Source of the DNA: Akebia trifoliata
Lineage: Eukaryota; Streptophyta; Magnoliopsida; Ranunculales; Lardizabalaceae
Assembly (NCBI GenBank): GCA_017979445.1
Contig: CM030707.1
Span: 22,946,586 to 23,010,585, forward strand
Direction of reading: 5' to 3'
Length of the DNA stretch: 64,000 bases
The notes under the pieces are model-generated. The model was not told the DNA's origin and made no database searches. It saw only the letters and a list, made by a program, of their open reading frames with translations. The position numbers were made by a program, and so were the translations under genes. Every line of letters starts with the position of its first letter. Positions within the stretch are counted from its first letter, which is position 1. Positions 12,120 through 23,324 of this stretch are shown in pieces.

Positions 12120-15100
12120 GGGTCCAGTTCAGCAACAAACATTTTGACAAAACATTTTTCAAAACATGGGATAGAAGTTTTGAAATGGCTGATTTTTGGT
12201 GAGGATGATCTCTACGGTGAGGAGATCATCCTCACAAAAAATCAGCCCATTCTAAAACTAACCCCATGTTTACAAGTTGAAAAGTCGTGGACCGTCCATT
12301 TTTTGTAAACCATTTTTGATGGGGTTAGAAGTTTTGGAATGGGCTGATTTTTGGTTATGATGATCTCCTCACCGTAGAGATCATCCTCACAAAACATCAG
12401 CCCATTCCAAAACTTCTAACCCATGTTTTGAAAAATGTTTTGCCAAAATGTTTGTTGCTGAACATTTCCCTATATATATATATATATATATATATATCTA
12501 CAACATGTTTTGTCCTATGTGGGTTAAAATTTTTGGATTGAGCTGAGGAGATCATCCTCACCAAAAATAAACTAATTCTAAAACTTCTAACCCTATATTT
12601 ATGAGTTGAAGAATTATGAATAGTCCAATTTTTGTAAATCACTTTTGACGAGGTTAAAAGTTTCATATTGAACTGATTTTTTGTGAGGACAATCTCCTTA
12701 TCATAAAGATTAGTCTTGCCAAAAATCAGCTCAATCAAAAAATTTTAACCCACATAGGGAAAAACATGTTGTAGATATAAGTGTACACATATCACAAATC
12801 CTGATCCCATATATATATATATATATATATATGATTTAAAAGTGTATACACAAGCAAACTAAATATGATCCTATATCAAATAAATCACCGACGAATTTTA
12901 ATTGTGATATTATAGTATGAATATACATATTCCAAAAGTTTAAAGTTTTTGATGATAATATTGGGCAATAGTACATTTTGCCTCGAAGTGACATAAAATT
13001 GATATGTGACATTGAGATTAAAAATTGATTTATAAAGTTGAGAGATTTACCTTGGAGGCATATTTGTTGCATTTTTATTACAACAATTCCTTTGAAATTT
13101 TGACAACTTCCGACTCTTTATTAAGTTTGTTATCTAACAAATCTTGGAATGGAACCCACATCATTTTAAAATATTAAATACTTAAAATACTCTTTTTTTA
13201 ATTTATTATTTATATCAAATACTTATGATATCTTCTCTCCTCTCAACATCCACTCTCTCTGTCCAAAAGACATTATTGACAATGTGGGTAACATTGCCAA
13301 TCCAACATCCCAATGCTCCAAATTCTATGGTAAAATTCAGATTAAAAAAATATATGTATATATTTTTGGACTTGATCCATGATTTTAGGAGAAAGAATCA
13401 TTGTTGAGAAGAGAGGGGGTAATATTGGTATTTTGTAATATAAAAAATTAAAGTGCTGCCAGTAAGATCAATTGCTCTTAAAAATTTGAGAAAAAAAATG
13501 CTTCCCTTACTAATTTCTATAAGAAAAGTTTCTTAACCGCATCATCTTGTGTCATCCAAAAACATGATCTAGTGTCACAAGGTTGTGGAGGAAAAAATTA
13601 TTAGAACTTTAAATTTTTCTTAAAAAAATTAATTTTCATTGTTAACTTTAATTTTAAATTTGGGAGTTCGGTAGCCATTAAGTTTAAACACCCTGGATCA
13701 ACATCGAAAAAGATGTATTTAAAAAAAAAAAAAAAAAATTTATCTGAATTTTTTCATGAATTTTTTGTATCCTGGTTCAAAGTTTTAACAATTGTCTTCC
13801 ACTAAATAAATAAACACACTTTCCTTACTAATTTAATAAGATTTTAACTCTTACTAAGATTCTTTAAGCTCAAATGGATAATCACACTGGCAATCCAACA
13901 CCACAGACCTTTAGATTTCATGGAAAAAATCATATCAAAAGAGGAAAATAAAAATTCAATAATTTTTTTTTTTCATTTTTTGAGCTTAATCCAAGATTTT
14001 GAAAAAAGATGGCTACAGAACTCCCAAAATTAAAATTAAAATTCAATGGTGAAAAATAACATTTTTTATTTCGTTTTTCAAGTTCATAGAACTTTATCCT
14101 CTACGAACTTGTGTCATCAAATCATGTTTTTGAATGCCACAAGGTGAGTTCAACGAACCAAGTTAAAATCTTACCAAGTTAATAACACTAGTGGGACTCA
14201 CTTCCAACATAAAGACATGTGTTCGTAGGCACGAATCCAATAACATAGGTGAGGACTCAGGACATTTATTCTCAATTTTGTGACAGTGATCTTAGTAGAG
14301 TTACCTGTAACTGTCTAGATAGCTCATTTGCATGTAGCAAGTTTGCGAGCTTAGATCGACTATAAGCATCATAACCATTGTACCTACACCCCCAAAGAAA
14401 ATTAGAATAAATAAATAAGTTAAAAGCCATCATTAAGAAAGAAAATGTGTCTTTGATTGCAATATCTTAACATAAGTCTACAGTGGATCAGAACCCAATA
14501 CTGAATGGGCCCAAAAATAAGAGATCTTTGGACCAAAAAAATCAACATGATCAAACTATTTTCAACCACCTGATATGTTATTTTTTCTCACAGCCCAAAG
14601 GAGTAAAGTTGAATGATTGGTACGGTTCCCATGGACCGGATTGTACTAAATTGGTACCGATATAAAAATCAATTCATTTGACCTAGTTATAGATTTGATC
14701 CAATCCCAAAAATCAATATTTTAGAATTGGTCCTAACCAATCCGATATGATTTAATAAAAATATAATGTAAAATGGGATGCTCTTAGTAAAAGTTGGTGT
14801 GGCAATTGAAGCTCTAAAAAACAATTTGTAGAATTAAAATAAAAAATGTGTGAAAGAGCTTTACCTCGTTGGGTCGTTTAGTTCGTCAAGACTCATCCAT
14901 GATCTCACAGAAGCCACATGAGCAAGAGAGGAGACATTGACTATTCTACCCTCTATCCCAGTTTCTTTAGCTGTGGTTTTAAGTTTGTCTAATAATAAAT
15001 TTGTTAGTAAGAAATGCCCTGCATCAAGCAATATAGAAAAATGAGAAATATTATTTTGGTCATGACAGGACTGTCAGTGGATCAGATCAGCAAAAATTTT

Positions 15101-16850
15101 TTTGATCTGATCCAAAAATTTTAGTCCTGATTGAAGATTTGGATTTTGATAGCAATGTCACAATCCTATAAAATGTGAGAAATTAAGTAAATTATATTAT
15201 ATATTTTACTTAAATTTATGAAGTTTTAATCGATTGAATTTAATATCAAATAACTAAAAAATTAAAACAAATTTGTTTTAATTTATTTAAGTTTGTTAAC
15301 ATAGTTGGTAAGCTTGGACGATGAAAAGCTTTTTTTTTTATATTTTTTTATTTTAATACGATCACCTAGTCACATGTGCTGATTTAACATGGGATGCATG
15401 TGACTCAAAATGTAAATGTGAATCAAAATATAATAAAACATAAGAAGCTTCGACGAATCTTAGAAGTTTGACATTTGTTATTGACCTGATTGATTTGATT
15501 TAAAAAAAAAAAAAAAAAAAAAAACAGGTGACTTCAATTGTAAAAGTAAGAAATTCAATTATAGGGTTTACCATGAGTTTATATTGTTTTTTTTTTAATA
15601 ATCGGGTATCCCTATAAACAGTGGACCAAGCCCATATTTGGATTTTGCCCAGTCCATAGTCCATGGTTTTGTCCAAGAACTAGTGCTCACTCTCAGGGCA
15701 CGTGCAATGCCTCGGGTTATGTATTATTTGGATACTGATCATTAGATGTCTTACTTTAACAATTGGGATCATTATTTTTTTTATGAGTCACCAGATATTA
15801 ACTCTAATTAAAATAGTTTAACAATAATCCTATATATAAAGGTAATATGCAAGGGTACTTACTAATCTATATACCGGTTGGGATTTGGGTGAGATATGAT
15901 GCTCTAAGGAGCTAGTTAAGTTTACGGGTCTAAAACCCCTCATAAAAAATTAAAAAAATTGCAAGGGTACTTTCGTATTTTAAAATCTTTATATTATAAT
16001 GAGAGAAGGAGTAGAAGTGGTTGAACACAAAAACTTGGATCTTACCACCTTCATATTTAAACTTAATATAATTAGGGTCATTTTGGCTAAAAACTTAGAA
16101 AATTGCAACTTATGAGTACTTTTATTTAGTACTTTTATTTTCACAATTATAATAATATTATTTTCATTATACAATCTTAATAATAATAATAAAAAAAAAA
16201 AATCCTTTAATTGACGTTTAAAATTATAAATAAGTCCTTTTGATACATGTACGTTTGCATATGTCACCTTTTAATTTTAAAAAAAAATCAATTTCGCGAA
16301 ACAATACCGCTCTCTTAAAGTTAAAATCTATAAGTCAACTGTGAAAATAAATTTTTAGTTTAGAAATTATTTTTTTTTAAGTTCGTAGAATTTCGTCCTC
16401 TACAACCTTAAGCATGGGATCATGTTTTAGGATGCCACAAGCTGACCCAAGTACCCTTAGTAAAAGTGGAATCTTTACTAACTTAATAAGATTAGTTAAA
16501 ATACCTGGAAAATAAGCATTTGACGGTGTTTTTGGTAGGTAAAAAAATAGATTTTGTTAACGTGTGCCCTAGGAAAATGTTAAAGTGCAATATATACACT
16601 TCTTGGGAATGGGAATGTGAGGATATTTCTGTAAAGAATAATTGTTAGGGGGCATTTTTGGTATAAAACTCAATTTCCAAATTGTATTTATTTCAATTTA
16701 GTGTCCCTGGGAACATGTTAAAGTGCAATAAATAAATACACTTCTCGGGAATGGGAATGTGAGGATATTTCTGTAAAGAATAATTTTTAGGGGGCATTTT
16801 CGGTGCAAAACTCAATTTCCAATGTGTACAAGAACCCCCCCCCCCGCGGC

Positions 16851-16882
<32 letters not shown>

Positions 16883-19800
16883 GAGATGTAGTAAAATAAA
16901 TTTTGAATTTGATGTATCTTAACGTGGAAATCACTCGCCTAACTAAAAACAAAAAACGTTAACAATCACAAAATTCGCTGAATTTTTCAAAATTTTTTTA
17001 AAACTCTCCAAAATAGATGCTATCGGATTAATTCGATCAATTGAAAATTAATCATGGAATGTGGTAACATTTTTACATTTCACCTCCAAAATTTCGACTT
17101 TTTCAAGATGATAGATTTAGTTAAGAAATCAAATTAAAAATAAAAAATTTATAATCTCCAAAATTTTAACGAATTTGTCTGAATTAACCGAATTGAACCC
17201 TTAGTAAATAATTACTCAATCCGAATTTTGTAACTAGGAATGAAACCACTCATAATTTGAGTTACCTAGGTGATTGGTAGCAAACTGTAACTCCATTCCA
17301 TCCACAGATAGTTGGAATGGGCAAGCCATAACTCCTGCATTGTTACTATCCAAACAAAGAACAAGTTATCATGGAACAAGAAAATACAAACATACAAATT
17401 AATTAGGAAAATGTTACTTAATAGCCCTTACTGTGTACCCTGAGTTTTGGGGTTTCTTATTAATAACCTAAATTCAAATTGTCAAAAATGAGCCATTGAA
17501 ATAGTCGATCTTGATAATTTGAATTGTAGATTTTTCAATAATTCATGTTCAAATGTCATTGAATCAAAGATTGATCTTAATGATTTGAATTTATTGACCT
17601 TGACAATTTGAATCATCAATCTCATAAAGAAAGAAAAAGTAATTTTTACCAATTAGTTAAGTGAGTTTACGTACATGAGTATATTCAAGGGTTGGTTGGA
17701 TGAATTGAACGATTGAGCAAAAGAAGTGACAGAGTTGATGGAGCTGAGGTCCAATTTCATCACTTGAAGCTTAGCTCTGGGGTTCTCTTTGAGAATTCTT
17801 TCTTTAGTTCTCAAACCACTCTCCAAATTTCTACAAGGGATGATGACTTTTGCCCCTCTTAAAGCCATAACTCTAACGGTTTCTTCTCCAAGCCCACTTG
17901 TTGCTCCTGCCATACATAAATAAACTCTTTCACTCCAAAATATTATATATTTTATGGCACCATTGCTTCTAACATAAACAATTATCCGAAGAGAGGAGAA
18001 AATAAAAGATTATTATAGTATGGATCTCCCTTTCTGTGCTTCTTACATAAACAATTATCCATCCCCATCAACCACAACAACAACCCAAATCGAAACCGGA
18101 TAAGAATTGGAATCAACCCGTTGGCACTCTTTTTTTTTTTTTTTTTAAAGAATTGGTTCGACAACCTTAGGCTTACAAGGTGCTGTTCGGTTGGTTATCT
18201 CGACTGGCCTAACTCTGTTTTCTATAAATAAAATGTTACTTACCAAAAAAAACCCGAAAGGATCAAAACATATTCTCAAATCCCAAAGAGTATTGACTTC
18301 ATTTCCAACATTCCTTACCTCGAGGTGCACACAGAATCATAAATACTTCACTCGTATTTCAATTAAAAACATCTATGTACCAATGTTTAAGGTCACTTCA
18401 GCATAGATCTGTATGTCTTGAGATACACGATTTTCTTGGGATACACATATTTATGGGGAATTGTAATTTTGTATCCTGAAACATATAGATCTACAGTTCC
18501 CGAACTTGTCATGTCAAGGAGAGTCATTGAGTGTGCCGTGTGGGGTAGTCAGATTATCATGATACTAATGAGAAATAATCAAATCAAATCAAAGGGGCAG
18601 AGATCACCAATCATGCTTATTTGTTGTGGTTAGATTGTAGGGAATTTCAGTAAAACCCCCTGCGAAATTGACGATAGTAGATTCACCCCTGCAAAATGCA
18701 AGATGAGATCTACCCCCTTGACCCAACCTCGAAGGTTGTATTATGTTTGTTTAGATAACGTTGCATTTTCTAAATACTCCTCCAGAATTTAATTTAATAA
18801 AAATGCTATTCAACATACGTTTCTACCATCTAAAATCTAACTAAAAGGGAACCAAAACAAAAATAAGAAAAACAAAGCAAATTTACACCATTGATTTCTC
18901 ATATTAGGTTGAGATCCATAAGAATTATAAGGTGAGGGGTGATTTAGATGATAGGCACTTTTTTAATCTCAAATTCATGATGGTATATATTTTAGACATT
19001 TCATGCTCTATTAAAAGCAATGTTTTAAAAACCGGATGGGGTTTGACCAAACCTAATAGCTTCCATAGGTTGAGTCAACTGGTAATACTCAATTTTATAA
19101 AAACCAATTGACCCGACTAGTTTCATTGATTTAAATAGAGACCCACCCGGATTTGTGTACGGATGGATCCAATTTCTGGGTGTATTTTAACATGCCCTTT
19201 TAATTCATTTGGTGAATGTCGAGATGTCCATTTTGATGTGCCTCCTTACCGAAATATATTCTAACAGATTAATGAAAAATGATCAAACTTGGAAAGATTT
19301 TAATTAAAAGTATCCACATGATATGCCCCCTTGACCTTAAGATCTTCTCTCACATATTAATAGAAAATGATCAAACTTAGAAAGATTTTAATTAAAGTAT
19401 CCACAAGATATGCTCCCTTAACCTTAAGATCTTCTCTCACATATTAATGAAAAATGATCAAACTTAGAAAGATTTTAATTAAATGATCCACATGATGTGC
19501 CTCCATGACCTAAAGATCTTCTCTCACAAAAGTACATTTTGGAAATTAGAATCTAAGAATATTTTAGTAAAAATAATTTTTTTAAGGGTATTTTCGATAG
19601 AAAATTCAATTTTCAATGTGTATTTATTGAACTTTAAAGTTAAGGGGAACACATAAACAAGACCACTTATTTAAAATATATGAGTCCTTGGAAAGATTAT
19701 GACTCTATTATGAGCTAAAATGATAAAATTTCATTTTCAATATAAACCGTAGAAAAGATTATTATTCAAAGATCCGTATCATATTGAGTATTGTGTAATG

Positions 19801-21374
19801 ATTTTCTAACTCTAACTCAGACATAATAACTCAAAATCTCACTGACGTGGCATGTGTAAGAACAAAATATTTTTCGCTCAGATACACAACTGCACATCCC
19901 CATAAACATGTGCAATTGTGTATCCTAAGAGAAAAATCTATGGTTCTTGCACACAACACGTTAGTGAATTTTTGACTTATTCGGTCAAATTAAATTACAA
20001 AATCAGAACTCTTAGAGTGTTTATTGCAACACCAATTTCTTTTATGATTAGTGATCGAGTCAGATCTCTCATTCCTCGCCAAAGTCGGGTGGCAACCCAA
20101 TTTTATTCCATCTAGCCATTTTTTTTGGACCTACAGAGCGTATGGATATGTGGTCCATCCCTTGGTAAACCTATGTACGCAAAATTATAACTTTGGATAA
20201 TTTTTATCCACTGGTTCTAATCATCGAACTACTAGAAATCATTTTTAAGGCAATGCTATTATCATATCAACAATCAAACTGATCTTTTGTGTATAGTTTC
20301 ACAAATGAAATGAATCAAATATCTATACGGTTAGGAACGGGACACCCTACTGGCTCCCTACTCTTCTTTTATATCATACATTTTCCATTAATGAAGTTGG
20401 ACGTACGAAACAAATCAAATAACAATAAATACGAATCAACATTAATACCTGTATCTCTTCATCATTTCCTTGTATTTTCTTTTATAAAAAATAAATATTA
20501 GAAAAATAACTCTTCTTCAAGAATTATAGAGAAAAGAGAGAGATTTCAAAATCTTAAGTGAGAAGAAAAAAAATCATTTCTTTATCAATCATTTGAAATT
20601 GATTCTCCTTGAAGAACACCACACACAATCATTTTCTCTCTTTCTATCTCCCTTAAAATCCATAAAACTCCTTTTCATTTTCTTCAAAGATTCTTTCTCG
20701 TACAAATACAAACACATACACACAGTTCTCTCCCCTTCACGTGTTTTGGACATGAAGGAGAAGAGTGGATGGTGTTAAAAAACAAAATAAAACAAAACAG
20801 AACTTTTATCCTCATCTCTCGGGATATAGCAGTATAAACTCTACATATTTAATATTGTCTTACAGTTGAAAAAAAAAGAAGATAATTTAACTGTTAATGG
20901 GACTTGGCCGGGGTGATAGGAGGAAAAATATATTCTCAACACTGAGTAAATTCCATTTTTTCATTTTTTCACATAGTATTTTTTACATAATGAACAGATC
21001 GATCATTTGGAATATTTTGTTGGTTAACATGAACAAAAGTCATATAATATATTATATTAAATTTTGGACTTTTTCTAAGCCTAAACCATGGTTGAGGCTC
21101 TCAATAAAATAAACACTAGTTGAGATAAAGATGAGAGAAACATAGATTTACTAGAGATCAGTACTGTTTTTAAACTTCCAAATAAAATGAAAGTGAGAAT
21201 GAGAATGAAAATGAAAGACAACATATATAGAATATTGAGCAATGGAAGGAAGAGTGAACCAGTGACAATGGCAGTAAGCCCGTTTGCGTCGATCCCATCA
21301 GTGACTTCTTCAGCGGTAGAGGATGAACCAAACCGGGTCGAGTTTCCCCACCCAAACCAGCTCCTAACACCCAT
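9980..21374 (-). CDS. TIC32: TIC32-like short-chain dehydrogenase/reductase, 8 exons
   Basis: An NAD(P)H-dependent classical SDR of the TIC32 type. In Arabidopsis TIC32 is a chloroplast inner-envelope protein linked to protein import; that location is inferred here. Exons: 21374-21260, 17906-17675, 17345-17266, 15018-14865, 14383-14305, 11470-11386, 11285-11233, 10156-9980. Every junction is GT-AG, phases agree, and the lengths add to 975 nt (324 residues plus stop). Landmarks: [11 protein letters not shown] near the N-terminus, cofactor motif TGATSGLG (38-45), NNAG (117-120), IVNVSS with the catalytic serine (about 169-173), catalytic YSRSK (Tyr201, Lys205), NSLHPG, and a C-terminal CYVALHP region. 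The start at 21374 is chosen because no ATG lies just upstream. No cleavable transit peptide is evident, as in known TIC32. The 3.4-kb intron 1, 2.2-kb intron 3 and 2.8-kb intron 5 hold most of the repeats. It could be another close SDR paralogue. Confidence 0.93.
10640..11015 (+). repeat. Dispersed repeat (family R1), in intron 7
   Basis: About 375 bp that aligns along its length with 13815-14192. Shared phrases: GGCAATCCAACAC, TTGATCCAAGxTTTTGAAA, GTTCATAGAATTTTGTCCTC and GATGCCACAAGGTGAG. No coding content. It is probably a non-autonomous transposon. Confidence 0.55.
12090..12118. repeat. (TA)n microsatellite
   Basis: Uninterrupted TA dinucleotides directly left of a MITE. Similar runs follow at about 12471-12497 and 12811-12832. 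Confidence 0.9.
12120..12470. mobile_element. Fold-back MITE inserted in (TA)n (family M1)
   Basis: Two arms of about 150 bp are inverted copies: GTTCAGCAACAAACATTTTG on the left pairs with its complement ending at about 12463, and AAACATTTTTCAAAACATGG pairs likewise. Each arm also has an inner palindrome, GAGGATGATCTC - TACGGT - GAGGAGATCATCCTC (about 12202-12236, and again near 12358-12392). TA runs flank it on both sides. MITEs that favour (TA)n sites are known in plants (for example Micron in rice). No coding frame. Confidence 0.75.
12498..12774. mobile_element. Second fold-back MITE of family M1
   Basis: It starts CTACAACATGTTTT and ends AAACATGTTGTAG. The inner arms, GTGGGTTAAAATTTTTGGATT and its complement, are also inverted. 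The centre shares GAGGAGATCATCCTCACC with the neighbouring MITE. It sits between TA runs, 28 bp from the first copy. Confidence 0.72.
13497..13640 (-). repeat. Dispersed repeat copy (family R1), reversed, in intron 5
   Basis: The reverse complement matches the right half of 13815-14192 (phrases CATCATCTTGTGTCATCC and TTATTAGAACTTTAAA). With the forward copy downstream, the two halves form a long fold-back; GGGAGTTCGGTAGCCAT (about 13663) and ATGGCTACAGAACTCCC (about 14009) are inverted. Confidence 0.5.
13815..14192 (+). repeat. Dispersed repeat (family R1), in intron 5
   Basis: A near full-length relative of 10640-11015. It ends about 110 bp before exon 5 of the dehydrogenase gene. With 13497-13640 it makes an inverted pair, so the intron transcript can fold on itself. 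Confidence 0.55.
15077..15112. repeat. Short perfect hairpin in intron 3
   Basis: GGATCAGATCA and its complement TGATCTGATCC are separated by about 13 A/T-rich bases. It may be the end of a MITE. I see no run of T or other terminator role. Confidence 0.5.
16360..16505 (+). repeat. Partial dispersed repeat (family R1), in intron 3
   Basis: Only the right half of the family is present, with GTTCGTAGAATTTCGTCCTC and GATGCCACAAGCTGA. Confidence 0.5.
16561..16832 (+). repeat. Tandem duplication, 142-bp period, in intron 3
   Basis: Two copies of a unit with GGGAATGGGAATGTGAGGAT (16605 and 16747) and GGGGGCATTTT. A C run, then an A run, follow at 16836-16878. Confidence 0.8.
19271..19530 (+). repeat. 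Tandem repeat, 87-88-bp period, three copies, in intron 1
   Basis: Units start at 19271, 19359 and 19446 with AATGAAAAATGATCAAACTT or a close variant, each followed by AAGATCTTCTCTCACA. Copies differ at several positions. Confidence 0.85.
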
Positions 21375-21544
21375 ATCGTTTATCTTTAACACTATCTAGC
21401 TAAAGTTGGAGACCAAAAGGCTTTTTGTAGTACTTTGTAGGGTTGTAGAAGGAAGATTACAAAGGGGTCCTCTCCATCCACCATCTTCACTGTCAACTGA
21501 ATCAAAGGCTGCAGCTATTCGTGTTGTTGCCATCAAACAGATGA

Positions 21545-22780
21545 GATGAAAATTATTGGGTGATTAAGTTTTAGATATGCCCCCTCCATGTTTTGGTCAA
21601 TGTTAGAGATACCCTGTTGACCTAGGTCTTTTATCAGAGACTAACGTAAATAACTTAAATGTCCTCATCATTGATGGACCTCTAGCCTTGGAACCCGTTG
21701 AAACTTCAGTTTCTAATCTATTCAACCTCATCTTCAATGTCTTCTAGAGCCACCCCGCACACACCCTTTTTTTCATCTAAAGATTTTATCTTGTTCTGAT
21801 TGAAGGTTGTATGAGATAGAAAACTAATCATCCATCAATTGATGAATTATTTTTAATGCGTTCAACCTTACTCTTTAATGTCTTGTAGGCAACACTTGAT
21901 TTTTCTACTCAAAAATCAAGTTCATTTTTGAAGTCCCACATTTTGGAGACACCCACATTCTCATTGGTCCGCATATATTGAAAGGCATTTCAAAATTACA
22001 AAAATATTAGATCACGTTGGTTTGGTCTTTAATAAACATGCATGATTAGAACATGGGGTCTCTGAAGGTCTTCAAAATCACATTCCAAAAAATCTGACTT
22101 TCCACTTGTCCGAATCTTTGGTCTTATTCTTAAAGTTTGAAAGGTTGAAAAATATAGAATTCTAAGGTTGAAGATGATTGGTAGTAGAGAGAAAAGTATA
22201 TGTCTGGTAACAGATGGATTCAGTACCAGATCAATGCCACTCCAATACTGATTCGAATGAATTAATGAATCTGTGAAGCAAATTTGATCTGTTTCGTTTC
22301 ATCCTTAATCCAAAACCGATCCAAACACATGCCGTATTTTCAAATTATCAATGTTCAAAAATTTTAAAAATATAAAATCATATAAAATTTTAGAAAATCA
22401 ACTTTCCTACTACAAATATAAAGGGAAATAAATAAACTAATAATGTTTAATCCATATATATTTATATAAAATTAAGAATAAAAAAATTATTAAAATATGT
22501 TTGGATCTGATTGGAGTACATCCGAATCCCATCGGAAAATCTGAATTTTCATTTTTTTCTGATAAGATCAATTTGGACATTGGGTACATTTCAGATCATT
22601 GCCAGTCCTAGTTACAACTAGAGTTAAATATGATGGTATTTGGAACATTTACATTAATCTCTCAGAAAAAACCTTTGTCAAGGGGGAGATCTTATCAATT
22701 TGAAAACAAAAGGGGTATCTCTAATATTGAGAAAAAATGGAGGGACATGTCTAGGCTCAATCCTCGTGTGAATAATATGA
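21545..22780. mobile_element. Possible inverted-repeat element upstream of the dehydrogenase gene
   Basis: The left end (about 21567-21612, ATGCCCCCTCCATGTTTTGG then GTTAGAGATACC) resembles the reverse complement of the right end (about 22700-22765). The ends are imperfect and I could not fix the borders or a target duplication. If real, it begins about 170 bp before the start codon. Confidence 0.3.
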
Positions 22781-23078
22781 GTCTTCTTTGGGTCCACAGG
22801 CCTTAACTATTCTTGGCCAAATCAATCACCAGCGCAACTACCCTAACTACATGATCAAATACCACTGAATACGAACAAGATTTGGTGCATCCCCATATAT
22901 TATTATATAATATTGTTATACCCTTCACCAATCACATGTGTTTTAAATAAAAGACATTCGATTGGTCATATTTGACATCAATAGTCTTTAGTGGCTATAA
23001 TTAAATTGTTCATAGGCGGTCAAAAATATATAACCATTCTACTTAGAAGTCAGCACTTGTTCATTTGTTGAAGAATTT

Positions 23079-23324
23079 TTTTTTTTTTTGACATGGTATC
23101 CCCATTGATAGTGGACTGGGCCCCGGTTCATCAGACAGTCCATTGGACAGGCCTGATCTAGTTTTTCCCAGTCATACCCGACAGGACAAATCCATGGCCT
23201 CATGCACCTGGCCCACACAGCACATGCGGCAGTTAATCAAGGATGGTCCAGAGTTTCGAACGCACAACCTAGAGGAGCAAACTCTAGTCATGCGTCTTAC
23301 CGCTGAGGCACACCCTTGGTGGGT
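23079..23324 (-). mobile_element. tRNA-derived SINE with 15-bp target duplication
   Basis: On the minus strand it starts near GGGTGTGCCTCAGCGGTAAG, an A-box-like tRNA start, has a B-box-like GTTCGAAAC (23253-23261), and ends in a poly(A) tail (poly-T on the plus strand, 23079-23089). A perfect duplication TTTGTTGAAGAATTT flanks it at 23064-23078 and 23325-23339. It has no coding frame; such elements move with LINE machinery. The perfect duplication suggests a fairly recent insertion. Confidence 0.85.

Noticed and set aside
11974..12308. Frames with YIYIYIYIY runs near 12060-12120 and 12480
   Set aside because: These are translations of (TA)n microsatellites.
18138..18240. Poly-T followed by a GC-richer stretch in intron 1, possibly a LINE or SINE tail
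   Set aside because: No target duplication, box motifs or second copy was found.
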